Shown here: piece by piece, positions 1 through 7,335 of the stretch | How positions within the stretch are numbered: position 1 is the stretch's first letter | Layout of the letters: each line of letters begins with the position of its first letter | Assembly (NCBI GenBank): GCA_027011835.1 | Contig: JALUZN010000094.1 | Location: 1-12,559 of the forward strand | Reading direction: 5' to 3' | DNA length: 12,559 bases | Source: Draconibacterium sp. | GTDB lineage: Bacteria > Bacteroidota > Bacteroidia > Bacteroidales > Prolixibacteraceae | Made by a program: the position numbers and the translations under genes | Notes under the pieces: generated by a model | Told to the model about the DNA's origin: nothing | Databases searched by the model: none | Seen by the model: the letters and a program-made list of their open reading frames with translations, nothing else

Positions 1-21
1 GAATTAAAGGTGTTGCATTAA
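1..21 (+). CDS. Possible 3' end of an upstream gene cut by the window edge
   Basis: One reading frame gives six codons (E-L-K-V-L-H) and then a TAA at 19-21 that overlaps the rhuM ATG by one base. The same TAATG arrangement joins rhuM to the next gene, so a run of translationally coupled genes is plausible. Six codons cannot identify a product, and the open frame may be chance. In other genomes rhuM often sits near type I restriction-modification hsdS genes, but nothing visible here shows that. Confidence 0.2.
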   Translation, partial: ELKVLH

Positions 22-1010
22 TGGAAAACAGTGAACAAAATATCATTATTTATCGAAATGCTGATGGTAACATTAAGTTAGATGTTCATTTACAAGATGA
101 TAGCGTTTGGGTTACACAAGAGCAAATGGCTCAACTATTTGGCAAGGCAAAATCGACTATAAACGAACATATTAATAACATTTACAAGGAAGGAGAGTTA
201 GAAAAAGTACTAACAACACAGAAATTCGGAAATTCCGAATTTCAGCAAAAAGCACCATTGTTTTATAATCTTGATGTTATTATTTCGGTTGGTTACAGGG
301 TAAAATCGCCACAGGGCACACAGTTTCGTATTTGGGCAACAAAACGCATACACGAATACATTGTAAAAGGCTTTACAATGGATGATGAGCGGTTGAAACA
401 AGAAGGTGCAAGAAGCAGATATTTTGAAGAACTCATACAAAGAGTTCGTGATATTCGCAGTAGTGAGCGCAATTTCTATCAGAAAGTAACCGATATTTAC
501 GCAACAAGCATTGACTATAAAAAAGATGATACTCTTACAAAACATTTTTTTGCTACCGTGCAAAACAAAATGCACTTTGCCATACACGGGCAAACGGCAG
601 CAGAAATGATACACAGTCGCTCAAATGCTGACAAACCATTTATTGGGTTAACAAATTACAAAGGCAACTACATTACTCAACGAGATATCAGTATCGCAAA
701 AAATTATCTTACTGAAAAGGAACTAAAACAGCTCAACCTCATTGTTTCAATGTATTTAGATTTTGCTGAACTGCAAGCCACAAATGGCAGGTTAATGAAA
801 ATGCAAGATTGGATAAACAAATTAGATGATTTTTTGAAAATAAGTGAAAAAAAACTTCTTAAAAATACTGGAAAAATAAGCCATAAACAGGCAATCGAAA
901 AAGCAAAAAAAGAATACGAGAAATATCGTAAAGAAGAAAACAAAGAATATGTTTCCGACTTTGACCGAGAAATGAAAAGATTGGAAAATCAGGTTAAAAA
1001 GAGAAATTAA
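21..1010 (+). CDS. rhuM: RhuM-family (virulence RhuM-like) protein
   Basis: This 329-residue protein belongs to the RhuM family, named from a Salmonella pathogenicity island gene and common in bacterial accessory islands; its biochemical role is not established. An HTH-like N-terminal segment spans about residues 29-60 (VWVTQEQMAQLFG, then HINNIYKEGEL). The family core follows: FYNLDVIISVGYRVKS (81-96), GTQFRIWAT (99-107) and a GFTMDDERLKQ segment (117-127). Further on are the conserved AIHGQTAAEMI (187-197) and SNADKPFIGLT (201-211) blocks and a lysine/glutamate-rich helical C-terminus (about 275-329). Length is near the family norm, so it looks complete. The frame stays open to the window edge, but ATG 21 gives the usual family N-terminus and has an AAAGG upstream. 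Its stop overlaps the start of the acetate--CoA ligase gene. DNA binding is likely from the HTH; a link to restriction-modification or virulence is inference. Confidence 0.88.
   Translation: MENSEQNIIIYRNADGNIKLDVHLQDDSVWVTQEQMAQLFGKAKSTINEHINNIYKEGELEKVLTTQKFGNSEFQQKAPLFYNLDVIISVGYRVKSPQGTQFRIWATKRIHEYIVKGFTMDDERLKQEGARSRYFEELIQRVRDIRSSERNFYQKVTDIYATSIDYKKDDTLTKHFFATVQNKMHFAIHGQTAAEMIHSRSNADKPFIGLTNYKGNYITQRDISIAKNYLTEKELKQLNLIVSMYLDFAELQATNGRLMKMQDWINKLDDFLKISEKKLLKNTGKISHKQAIEKAKKEYEKYRKEENKEYVSDFDREMKRLENQVKKRN
221..243. repeat. 23-base perfect odd palindrome inside rhuM
   Basis: GAAATTCGGAA (221-231) and TTCCGAATTTC (233-243) are exact reverse complements around a single central A at 232. 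It lies in the rhuM coding region (residues about 67-75, QKFGNSEF), just after the HTH-like segment. It could be an intragenic operator or hairpin, or a by-product of the encoded residues. Confidence 0.6.
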
Positions 1011-3067
1011 TGATTAACGACAAATTACTTCATCCGAAAAGCATTGCAATTATTGGGGCATCGAACAACATTTCGAAACCGGGCGGAAAAATTGTAAAAA
1101 ACCTGAAAGACAATAATTTCAGGGGCAAATTATATGCTGTCAATCCGAACGAAACGGAGGTTCAGGGAATTGTTTCGTATAAAACCAGCAGCGATTTACC
1201 CGAGGTTGATTTGGCCATTCTTGCCATTCCGGCACAATATTGTTTAGAAGCGGTTACAACGCTTGCCGAGCAAAAAAACACAAAGGCATTTATTATAATT
1301 TCGGCCGGTTTTGGCGAGACAGATGAGGCCGGAAAACTACTTGAGACACAAATAGCCAATGTTGTAACAAAAAACAACGGCTGTTTAATAGGGCCAAACT
1401 GTATTGGCGTAATGACACCCGACCACACCAGTGTTTTTACCACTCCCATCCCCAAGCTCACACCCGCAGGTTGCGATTTTATTTCGGGCTCGGGAGCCAC
1501 GGCCGTTTTTATTATCGAGTCGGGTATTCCGAAAGGATTGCGTTTTGCCAATGTTTTTTCGGTGGGAAACAGTGCTCAAACAGGTGTGGAAGATATTCTC
1601 GAATACCTCGACAAAACTTATGTGCACGGAGTTAGTCCGAAAATTAAACTCCTTTATATTGAAAATATTGATGCCCCTGATAAATTGTTGTACCATGCCA
1701 CATCGCTTATTCAGAAAGGGTGTAAAATTGCCGCTATAAAAGCCGGAAGTTCGATGGCCGGAAGCCGGGCGGCATCGTCGCACACGGGGGCACTTACCAG
1801 TTCCGATGTTGCGGTTGATGCACTTTTCAGAAAAGCAGGAATTGTACGGTGCTACGGGCGCGAAGAGCTGACAACAGTTGCCAATGTTTTTATGTGCAAC
1901 GAACTGAAAGGACGAAAACTGGCGATTATTACACATGCCGGCGGGCCGGGAGTTTTACTTACCGATGCGCTTGAAAGTGGAGGATTAAAAATACCGGTCA
2001 TTGAAAATTCGCAACAAAAAGAGGCACTAAAAAAGAAACTATTTGCAGGCTCTTCAGTCGAAAATCCAATAGACTTTCTGGCAACAGGAACAGCCGAACA
2101 GTTGGGGGAAATTATTGATGCCTGCGAAACCGATTTCGATGTCGATGGGATGGCGGTAATTTTTGGAAGCCCCGGACTGTTTCCAATTCGCGATGTTTAT
2201 AAACTGCTTCACCACAAAATGCAAAATTGCCAAAAACCAATTTACCCTATTTTACCATCGCTGATAAATGTAAAAGAAGATGTATCGGAGTTTCTTTCGC
2301 TGGGAAATGTAAACTTCCCCGACGAAGTTTTGCTGGGGAAAGCACTTACAAAAGTAATGAATACCCCGCCACCAATGGAGAATGAAATATTTTTAGACGG
2401 TGTACATATTGCAAGAATTAAGGAGATTGTAAAAGAGGCAAAAAACGGTTATCAACCCCCCGAAGTCATTCATAAACTTTTCGATGCAGCAGGTATTCCG
2501 CGTGTTAAAGAGATTGTAGCAAAAACAGAAAGTCAGGCGGTTTTGGCAGCCATCAACATTGGGTTTCCACTGGTTATGAAAGTGGTGGGACCGGTTCATA
2601 AAACCGATGTTGGCGGCGTAGTTTTAAACATAAGAAATCTGGGCGACGTGCGTAAAGAGTTCCACCATTTAAACCAGATAAAAGATGCCACCGGAGTTCT
2701 CTTGGCGCAAATGGCATCGGGAACAGAGCTGTTTATGGGAGCAAAATACGAACAAAACTTCGGACACGTTGTACTTTGCGGTATGGGTGGAATTTATGTT
2801 GAAGTTTTAAAAGACGTTGCTTCGGGACTGGCTCCGCTTACTCATAACGAAGCACTGTCGATGATTAAAAGTTTAAAATCGTATAAAATTTTAAAAGGCT
2901 ACCGCAAACAGAAAGGGGTAAACATTGAAAAATTTGTCGATATTTTGGTAAGACTTTCGAGCCTGTTACGTTTTGCCACGGACATTAAAGAGCTCGACAT
3001 TAATCCGTTACTGGGAAACGAAAACGAAATTATTGCAGTTGACGCAAGAATAAGAATAGAAAAATAA
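1010..3067 (+). CDS. Acetate--CoA ligase (ADP-forming), fused alpha and beta domains
   Basis: This 685-residue enzyme of the NDP-forming acyl-CoA synthetase superfamily interconverts acetyl-CoA + ADP + Pi with acetate + ATP + CoA in the cytoplasm. Domain order is: CoA-binding Rossmann domain (about 1-130, with IAIIGAS at 12-18 and GPNCIGV at 128-134), succinyl-CoA-ligase-like domains (about 150-450) and C-terminal ATP-grasp (about 475-685). His258 in SSHTGAL is the expected phosphohistidine of the alpha part. His530 in HKTDVGG matches the second histidine described for the beta part. GMGGIYVEV (591-599) and DINPL (663-667) are the usual ATP-grasp signatures. The segment SGSGATAVF and NSAQTGVED are typical of Bacteroidota versions. 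The N-terminus MINDKLLHPKSIAIIG supports ATG 1010, which overlaps the rhuM stop (TAATG). Acyl substrate range (acetate, propionate, branched or aryl acids) cannot be read from sequence. Confidence 0.9.
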   Translation: MINDKLLHPKSIAIIGASNNISKPGGKIVKNLKDNNFRGKLYAVNPNETEVQGIVSYKTSSDLPEVDLAILAIPAQYCLEAVTTLAEQKNTKAFIIISAGFGETDEAGKLLETQIANVVTKNNGCLIGPNCIGVMTPDHTSVFTTPIPKLTPAGCDFISGSGATAVFIIESGIPKGLRFANVFSVGNSAQTGVEDILEYLDKTYVHGVSPKIKLLYIENIDAPDKLLYHATSLIQKGCKIAAIKAGSSMAGSRAASSHTGALTSSDVAVDALFRKAGIVRCYGREELTTVANVFMCNELKGRKLAIITHAGGPGVLLTDALESGGLKIPVIENSQQKEALKKKLFAGSSVENPIDFLATGTAEQLGEIIDACETDFDVDGMAVIFGSPGLFPIRDVYKLLHHKMQNCQKPIYPILPSLINVKEDVSEFLSLGNVNFPDEVLLGKALTKVMNTPPPMENEIFLDGVHIARIKEIVKEAKNGYQPPEVIHKLFDAAGIPRVKEIVAKTESQAVLAAINIGFPLVMKVVGPVHKTDVGGVVLNIRNLGDVRKEFHHLNQIKDATGVLLAQMASGTELFMGAKYEQNFGHVVLCGMGGIYVEVLKDVASGLAPLTHNEALSMIKSLKSYKILKGYRKQKGVNIEKFVDILVRLSSLLRFATDIKELDINPLLGNENEIIAVDARIRIEK

Positions 3068-3158
3068 CAGACATATTAAACGAATTTTATTATGAAAAAT
3101 CGTTACTATTCAGCAGTATAACAAAATTAAATCATTGTTTACCAGTCCGTTTTGTCCT

Positions 3159-3182
3159 GATTTTTGTAAAAAAACAAAAATC
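3159..3182. other. AT-rich perfect hairpin in the spacer after the acetate--CoA ligase gene
   Basis: GATTTTTGT (3159-3167) and ACAAAAATC (3174-3182) are perfect 9-base arms around a six-A loop. It lies about 90 bases after the ligase stop and could weakly terminate transcription, but no T run follows and the stem has only two G-C pairs, so its role is uncertain. Confidence 0.4.
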
Positions 3183-3210
3183 CCGCCAAAACTATCGTTA
3201 TTTACAATAT

Positions 3211-3263
3211 TTACCCCCAAGCTAAAGCATGGGGCTATTGAATATCAACGACGTAGGCCGACT
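3211..3263. repeat. GC-rich imperfect hairpin with GTAG; possible REP or IS200-like remnant
   Basis: In an otherwise AT-rich spacer, CCCCAAGC (3215-3222) and GCATGGGG (3227-3234) form a hairpin with one A-A mismatch and a TAAA loop. A more GC-rich stretch with GTAG at 3253-3256 follows. Imperfect hairpins near GTAG are features of REP elements mobilised by RAYT transposases, and small hairpins mark IS200/IS605 ends. No transposase is in the window and only one copy is seen, so this is a candidate, not an identification. Confidence 0.35.
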
Positions 3264-3292
3264 GATTAATAACAAATTAAAATAACTTTATT

Positions 3293-3814
3293 ATGAAAAA
3301 TCTAATCACTTTATTTCTTTTGAGTGCGCTTGCAATTGCAACAACAGCACAAAACAGTTCAACAGAAAGCGAATTTAGTAATCCAACTTTTTTTGTTGGA
3401 AACGTGGTTGTCGACCTTAATGCATCAATCGATTTTTATACCAATGTAATTGGAATGACCAAAACCCGTGAGTTCACCGTTCCGGTTGAAAAAGCAAAAG
3501 AGCTCGGATTATCAGACAAATACACCCTCGATGTAGTTGTATTAAAACTCGAAAACAGCGAAAAAGCCAACGAATGGAAATTGATGAGCTTGCGGAAAAA
3601 ACCAGGTCATAAGAAACCAAAATGGATTCACGACGACACCGGAATGCAATACATCACCATTTTTGTTAAACATTTAAACCCGATTATTGAACGCATAAAA
3701 AAGCACAACATTAAAATAAAAAGTGGAGTACCTTCGCAACTGGGCGAAAACAAATATTTTATTTTGGTGCAAGACCCCGACGGAACTTTTATCGAGCTAA
3801 TTGGTCCCAAATAA
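3293..3814 (+). CDS. Exported VOC-fold (glyoxalase/dioxygenase-like) protein
   Basis: The 173-residue product starts with a signal peptide (MKNLITLFLLSALAIATTAQ, about 1-20), so it is probably exported to the periplasm. The rest is one vicinal-oxygen-chelate domain. It has the first beta-alpha unit (FFVGNVVVDLNASIDFYTNVIGM, 33-55) and the final strand DPDGTFIELIGPK (161-173), whose Glu168 matches the last metal-ligand position of glyoxalase I. The first ligand position, normally His in the first strand, appears to be a non-liganding residue, so classic glyoxalase chemistry is doubtful. Substrate is unknown. Most VOC proteins are cytoplasmic, so the leader is notable. The ATG at 3293 gives a full leader directly. 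No convincing -7 box was found upstream. The gene is followed after 105 bases by trhA on the same strand. Confidence 0.82.
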   Translation: MKNLITLFLLSALAIATTAQNSSTESEFSNPTFFVGNVVVDLNASIDFYTNVIGMTKTREFTVPVEKAKELGLSDKYTLDVVVLKLENSEKANEWKLMSLRKKPGHKKPKWIHDDTGMQYITIFVKHLNPIIERIKKHNIKIKSGVPSQLGENKYFILVQDPDGTFIELIGPK

Positions 3815-3830
3815 GAATTTATTCTTTTTT
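3813..3830 (+). terminator. Weak possible terminator after the VOC gene
   Basis: AAGAA (3813-3817) and TTCTT (3822-3826) can pair around a TTTA loop and run into a T tract to 3830. The stem is almost all A-T and overlaps the stop codon, so it would be weak at best. Confidence 0.25.
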
Positions 3831-3919
3831 CTTATTTATAATGAGTCTAATTAATTTTATTCCCATTTATTTTTACCATTTTTGAACAATTAACGCATTT
3901 GTTCGATTAGAAGTATTTT

Positions 3920-4579
3920 ATGAGTAAAGAAAAAAATAGCAAAACAACATACCGTTCCTTAACAACTGGCGAAGAGATTTTTAACAGCATCTCTCACGGA
4001 ATTGGTGTTTTATTAAGTATTGTAGCACTTGTTATATTGGTAGTTAGAGCATCGAAACACGGAGATGCCTGGCATCTGGTAAGTTTTTCAATTTTTGGGG
4101 GTTCGTTGGTTTTGCTCTATTTATCGTCGACACTTTACCATAGCTTTACAAAAAAGGAACTAAAGAATTTATTTGCCCGGTTCGACCATGCAGCCATTTT
4201 TGTGCTTATTGCCGGCACGTACACGCCCTACCTGTTAACCGTTCTTCGTGGAACGTTAGGATGGATTTTATTTGGAATTATTTGGGGAGTTGCCCTTGCC
4301 GGCGTTGTTATTCGCTCAATTTATCTCACTAAATTCAGAAAATTAATGGTTGCCGTTTATGTAATTATAGGCTGGATGTTTGTTATTGCCGCTGGCCCGA
4401 TGATACACAACCTTACTACAACGAGTCTTCTGTTTTTACTTTTGGGTGGACTCTCGTACACCATCGGTGTTGTATTTTATGTTTGGCGTAATCTTAAATA
4501 CGGACACGGCATCTGGCATTTGTTTGTGTTAGCCGGCAGCATTTTTCATTTCTTCTCCATTTATTTTATTTTGAAATAG
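3920..4579 (+). CDS. trhA: Hemolysin III / TrhA-family (PAQR) membrane protein
   Basis: This 219-residue integral inner-membrane protein of the PAQR superfamily (YqfA/TrhA, often called hemolysin III) shows about seven hydrophobic segments after a polar N-terminus. Family landmarks are EEIFNSISHGIG (18-29), SSTLYHS (69-75), FDHAAIFVLIAGTYTP (88-103) and GHGIWHLFVLAGSIFH (195-210). His74, Asp89, His196 and His200 fall where PAQR proteins carry a putative metal site. Bacterial members are linked to membrane-fluidity homeostasis; the haemolysin label comes from expression of a Bacillus homologue and does not show toxin function here. Length is typical and the gene looks complete. It converges with rhaB across a 30-base gap in which I see no clear hairpin terminator. 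Confidence 0.9.
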   Translation: MSKEKNSKTTYRSLTTGEEIFNSISHGIGVLLSIVALVILVVRASKHGDAWHLVSFSIFGGSLVLLYLSSTLYHSFTKKELKNLFARFDHAAIFVLIAGTYTPYLLTVLRGTLGWILFGIIWGVALAGVVIRSIYLTKFRKLMVAVYVIIGWMFVIAAGPMIHNLTTTSLLFLLLGGLSYTIGVVFYVWRNLKYGHGIWHLFVLAGSIFHFFSIYFILK

Positions 4580-4609
4580 AGGAGCTATCAAAGTTTAACA
4601 TCTACCCTA

Positions 4610-6079
4610 CTAATTCAACCTTTTAAACTTTTCGTAAGCGTTTTCCCAATTAAGTTTAGACGAAGGAGTGTACTCGGTAATTTCAAAAGAGTTTCTGATA
4701 ATTTCCCGAATTTCGCTTAACGAGTTAACCAAACCTGCAGCTCTTGCCTGCATCATTAAATTTCCAATTGCTGTGGCCTCGGTTGGCCCGGCATAAACAG
4801 GAATACCAATTGAATCGGCAGCTAATTGGTTCACCATTTTATTGTGTGCACCACCTCCAATAATATGGAGTTTTTCTATTTTTCGCCCTGTTACTTTCTC
4901 AATCAACTCAATTGTGTATTTGTATTTCATTACCAGGCTATCGTAAATACAACGGGCAATCTCCCCCTTTGTTTGCGGAACAAACTGGTTGGTTCTTTCG
5001 CAATAATTTTGAATTGCAGCCGGCATATCTCCCGGATTTAAAAACGAGGGGTCGTCGGGATTAATTAAACACTTAAAAGGCTCGGCCGCCTGACTTAAAT
5101 CGACAATCTCCTGCCATTCCAGAACTTTTTCTTCATCCCAAATACGCTTACACTCTTGAATAAGCCACATTCCCATTATATTTTTCAAGAAACGCGTTGT
5201 TCCGTCAACCCCACCCTCGTTGGTAAAATTCATCTCGAGTGTTTGTTCCGAAACCAGCGGCACTTCACTTTCAATTCCCAACAGCGACCAGGTTCCTGAA
5301 CTTAAATAAGCCCAATTTCCACCATCAGCCGGAACCGATGCAATGGCCGAAGCAGTGTCGTGCGAAGCCACAGCAACACAGGAAATTTCGCCACAACCGG
5401 TCTCGTTCTGAACTTCCGGAAGAAGTTTGCCAATTTCAGTTCCGGGTTGCACAATATCGCCCATTAACTGCAAAGGAATTTTTGCTGCCTGAAACAGTTT
5501 TGGCTCCCACTCGGGTTTACCGGGTTTAAGTAATTGCGAAGTACTCGAAATGGTATATTCATTTTTCTTAACACCTGTAAACAGATAATTAAGTGTGTCG
5601 GGTGTAAACAATAAACTCTTGGCTATTTTCAATTGCGAAAAGTTTTCTTCTACCGAGGCAAACAGCTGAAACAATGTATTAAACTGCATAAACTGAATGC
5701 CCGAAAGGAAATAAGCTTCGTCTTTGGGCATCCGTTTAAAAAACTCCTCCATGGCCGAGTCTGTCCGGTGGTCGCGGTAAGCAAACGGCAACCCAATTAA
5801 TTGCCCCTCGCTTGTAACCAACGAATAGTCAACTCCCCAGGTATCAATCCCGATAGAAGTGGGTTGAATTTTGTATTCTGCAACACACTTTTTCAGCCCC
5901 GTCTTTAACTCATCGAACAGACTAAAAATATTCCAAAAATACTTTCCATGAATTAAGCTCATCTGGTTTTTAAACCGGTGAATTTCCTCCAATTCCAGTT
6001 TTCCGTCACTCAGTTTTCCCAAAATTGCCCGTCCGCTCGATGCTCCCAAGTCGAAAGCCAAAAAATAGTTTGTCTGCAT
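4610..6079 (-). CDS. rhaB: Rhamnulokinase
   Basis: This FGGY-family sugar kinase of 489 residues, the same length as E. coli RhaB, phosphorylates L-rhamnulose with ATP to L-rhamnulose-1-phosphate in rhamnose catabolism. The first phosphate-binding motif is DLGASSGR (10-17). The substrate region has IGIDTWGVDYS (76-86) and YRDHRTD (101-107). Asp241 in SHDTASA matches the catalytic base. SSGTWSLLG (260-268) and IIGGGAHNKMVNQLAAD (406-422) form the C-terminal nucleotide-binding half. The MQTNYFLAFDLG start fits the family. In many Bacteroidota rhaB sits with the isomerase, transporter and aldolase genes; here no rhamnose gene flanks it, so it is a single-gene unit or was separated from its operon. 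A candidate promoter with tandem repeats lies upstream. Confidence 0.93.
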   Translation of the reverse strand: MQTNYFLAFDLGASSGRAILGKLSDGKLELEEIHRFKNQMSLIHGKYFWNIFSLFDELKTGLKKCVAEYKIQPTSIGIDTWGVDYSLVTSEGQLIGLPFAYRDHRTDSAMEEFFKRMPKDEAYFLSGIQFMQFNTLFQLFASVEENFSQLKIAKSLLFTPDTLNYLFTGVKKNEYTISSTSQLLKPGKPEWEPKLFQAAKIPLQLMGDIVQPGTEIGKLLPEVQNETGCGEISCVAVASHDTASAIASVPADGGNWAYLSSGTWSLLGIESEVPLVSEQTLEMNFTNEGGVDGTTRFLKNIMGMWLIQECKRIWDEEKVLEWQEIVDLSQAAEPFKCLINPDDPSFLNPGDMPAAIQNYCERTNQFVPQTKGEIARCIYDSLVMKYKYTIELIEKVTGRKIEKLHIIGGGAHNKMVNQLAADSIGIPVYAGPTEATAIGNLMMQARAAGLVNSLSEIREIIRNSFEITEYTPSSKLNWENAYEKFKRLN

Positions 6080-6129
6080 AGTAATCAGTATCTACTGTTT
6101 CGAATAAAAGAATACTTATTAATGTTACG

Positions 6130-6161
6130 CCAAAATAGTATTTTTCCACTGGATTAACAAT
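6130..6161 (-). promoter_or_regulatory. Candidate Bacteroidota-type promoter for rhaB
   Basis: Read on the minus strand, ATTG (complement of 6158-6161) is followed after 20 bases by TATTTTGG (complement of 6130-6137). These match the -33 TTTG and -7 TAnnTTTG elements with one mismatch each. The predicted start would leave a leader of roughly 45 bases before the rhaB ATG. The -33 element falls in the first copy of a tandem repeat. Confidence 0.4.
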
Positions 6162-6176
6162 CCTGAACAATCCTGA
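6157..6176. repeat. Tandem 10-base repeat, possible operator
   Basis: ACAATCCTGA occurs twice head to tail (6157-6166 and 6167-6176). A GGATT at 6151-6155 also forms an inverted pair with AATCC at 6159-6163. The 10-base period is about one helical turn, as expected if a regulator contacts the same face twice. It overlaps the candidate rhaB -33 element and lies between divergent genes. Regulator unknown. Confidence 0.4.
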
Positions 6177-6274
6177 AAAAAAATATTTATCCGATAATTT
6201 TATACTACTATTCTATTCAACCATTCAATTTATTTCGTAAAATTGTAAATTGAAAACAACTAAAAATTAAATTT

Positions 6275-7171
6275 ATGCTACGTTTAAAAAACATCCTTAT
6301 TATTTCTATTTTTTCGTTTTTCCTTGTTCAACCGTCGCAAGCTCAAAGTTTTCTAAAAAAACTTTCGGACAGAGCAATTAAAAAAGCAAATAGCGAAACA
6401 CAAAACAGCAAGAATTCAGAACAGAAAAAGAAGGGGTTTAATCTCCAGGACTTAATGAAAGATATGGGAATAGCCTCGACACCCGTACCAATTGAAGACA
6501 ATTACTATTTCGACCACCTTATTCAAATGCACGTGGAGAGTTACGACAGCAATGGGAAAAAGGTGAGTGATGGAGATTTTATTACTCATTTCGACCCAAA
6601 ATCGAAAAGCATGGCATATCAGGTTGTCTCGGGCGATATGGCCAAACAAGGAAAAGCACTGTTTATAATCGATACAAAAAATAAAGCAACAATAATGCTA
6701 AGTGAAGAGAACGGTGAGAAAAAAGGAATTGTTTACGGAATGGAAGGTTATTTCGAATCGATTGGCGAAGACATTGACCAGGAAGAAGATGTTGATATGT
6801 CAGAGACACCGGAAGCCTACATGGCCAATCCAAATGTCACAAAAACAGGGCGCACAAAAAATATTGCCGGTTATAAATGCGAAGAGTACATTTATAAAGA
6901 TGAAGATGGAAAATCGGACATTTGGATTACCAAAGATTTAAAATTGAATACCCGCGATTTTCTTAGTACTCTTTTTAAAACATCAATGGCATCGAACGGA
7001 ATGGGCTGGGGATATGTAATGGAGGCCACTTCTACCGATAACTCCGGCGAAAAATCGATAATGAAAGTTACTCGCGTTGATTCAAATTCAAATGTCAGCT
7101 TTTCGCTCGATGATTACGACATTACTAACTTAGGAACCATGACCATTCCTGAAGAAGATGACGGCGAATAG
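6275..7171 (+). CDS. Secreted DUF4412-domain protein
   Basis: The 298-residue product has a clear signal peptide (about 1-24, hydrophobic ILIISIFSFFLV, then QPSQAQ). A lysine-rich, low-complexity linker follows (about 28-58). The remainder is a beta-rich DUF4412-type domain. Recognisable family features are the DMAKQGKALFIIDTKNKATIML stretch (121-142) and the C-terminal TKNIAGYKCEEYIYKD then IWITKDLKL (194-224), a 'modification accessibility' style of block seen in Bacteroidota periplasmic proteins. An acidic stretch DIDQEEDVDMSE (166-177) links the two halves. No catalytic motif is visible and function is unknown. It is transcribed divergently from rhaB and ends in a strong terminator, so it is probably monocistronic. 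I found no good -7 box just upstream. Confidence 0.8.
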   Translation: MLRLKNILIISIFSFFLVQPSQAQSFLKKLSDRAIKKANSETQNSKNSEQKKKGFNLQDLMKDMGIASTPVPIEDNYYFDHLIQMHVESYDSNGKKVSDGDFITHFDPKSKSMAYQVVSGDMAKQGKALFIIDTKNKATIMLSEENGEKKGIVYGMEGYFESIGEDIDQEEDVDMSETPEAYMANPNVTKTGRTKNIAGYKCEEYIYKDEDGKSDIWITKDLKLNTRDFLSTLFKTSMASNGMGWGYVMEATSTDNSGEKSIMKVTRVDSNSNVSFSLDDYDITNLGTMTIPEEDDGE

Positions 7172-7192
7172 TTATTAATACAATACTACAAT

Positions 7193-7249
7193 TAAAAAAA
7201 GAAGTCTCGGTTTAACTTTAGGTTTAAAATAACCTAAGCCGAGACTTTT
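7193..7249 (+). terminator. Strong hairpin terminator after the DUF4412 gene
   Basis: AAGTCTCGG (7202-7210) pairs perfectly with CCGAGACTT (7239-7247). Nested inside, TTAGGTT (7218-7224) pairs with AACCTAA (7231-7237) around a TAAAAT loop. A T run follows to 7249, and an A run (7194-7200) precedes it, so it could also stop transcription from the right. Confidence 0.85.
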
Positions 7250-7335
7250 CTATTAACATTTATCTGTTTTAAAGCCCTTTTACCAACTTGACTTTGTAAT
7301 GAAGTAATATTAAATTTTATTTGGGTATGTAATTA

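Larger units (their letters stand above)
3086..3302 (+). repeat. 16-base direct repeat of the start context of the VOC gene
   Basis: TTTATTATGAAAAATC occurs exactly at 3086-3101 and again at 3287-3302, where it carries the ATG of the VOC gene. The first copy opens only a nine-codon frame (MKNRYYSAV, then stop). The interval covers both copies and the DNA between. It may be a local duplication remnant or a chance match in AT-rich DNA. Confidence 0.5.

Noticed and set aside
210..614. 134-codon minus-strand open frame inside rhuM, and other long antisense frames such as 1162-1551 and 1385-1936
   Set aside because: They lie wholly within strongly supported genes, have cysteine- and phenylalanine-rich compositions expected of antisense reading, and show no family resemblance.
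1010..3067. Protein lysine acetyltransferase of the Pat type
   Set aside because: Pat enzymes carry an added GNAT domain; this protein has none and keeps the catalytic His258 and ATP-grasp motifs.
3920..4579. Toxin (haemolysin) function for the TrhA-family protein
   Set aside because: The family is a PAQR membrane protein; the haemolysin name is historical and nothing here indicates a secreted toxin.
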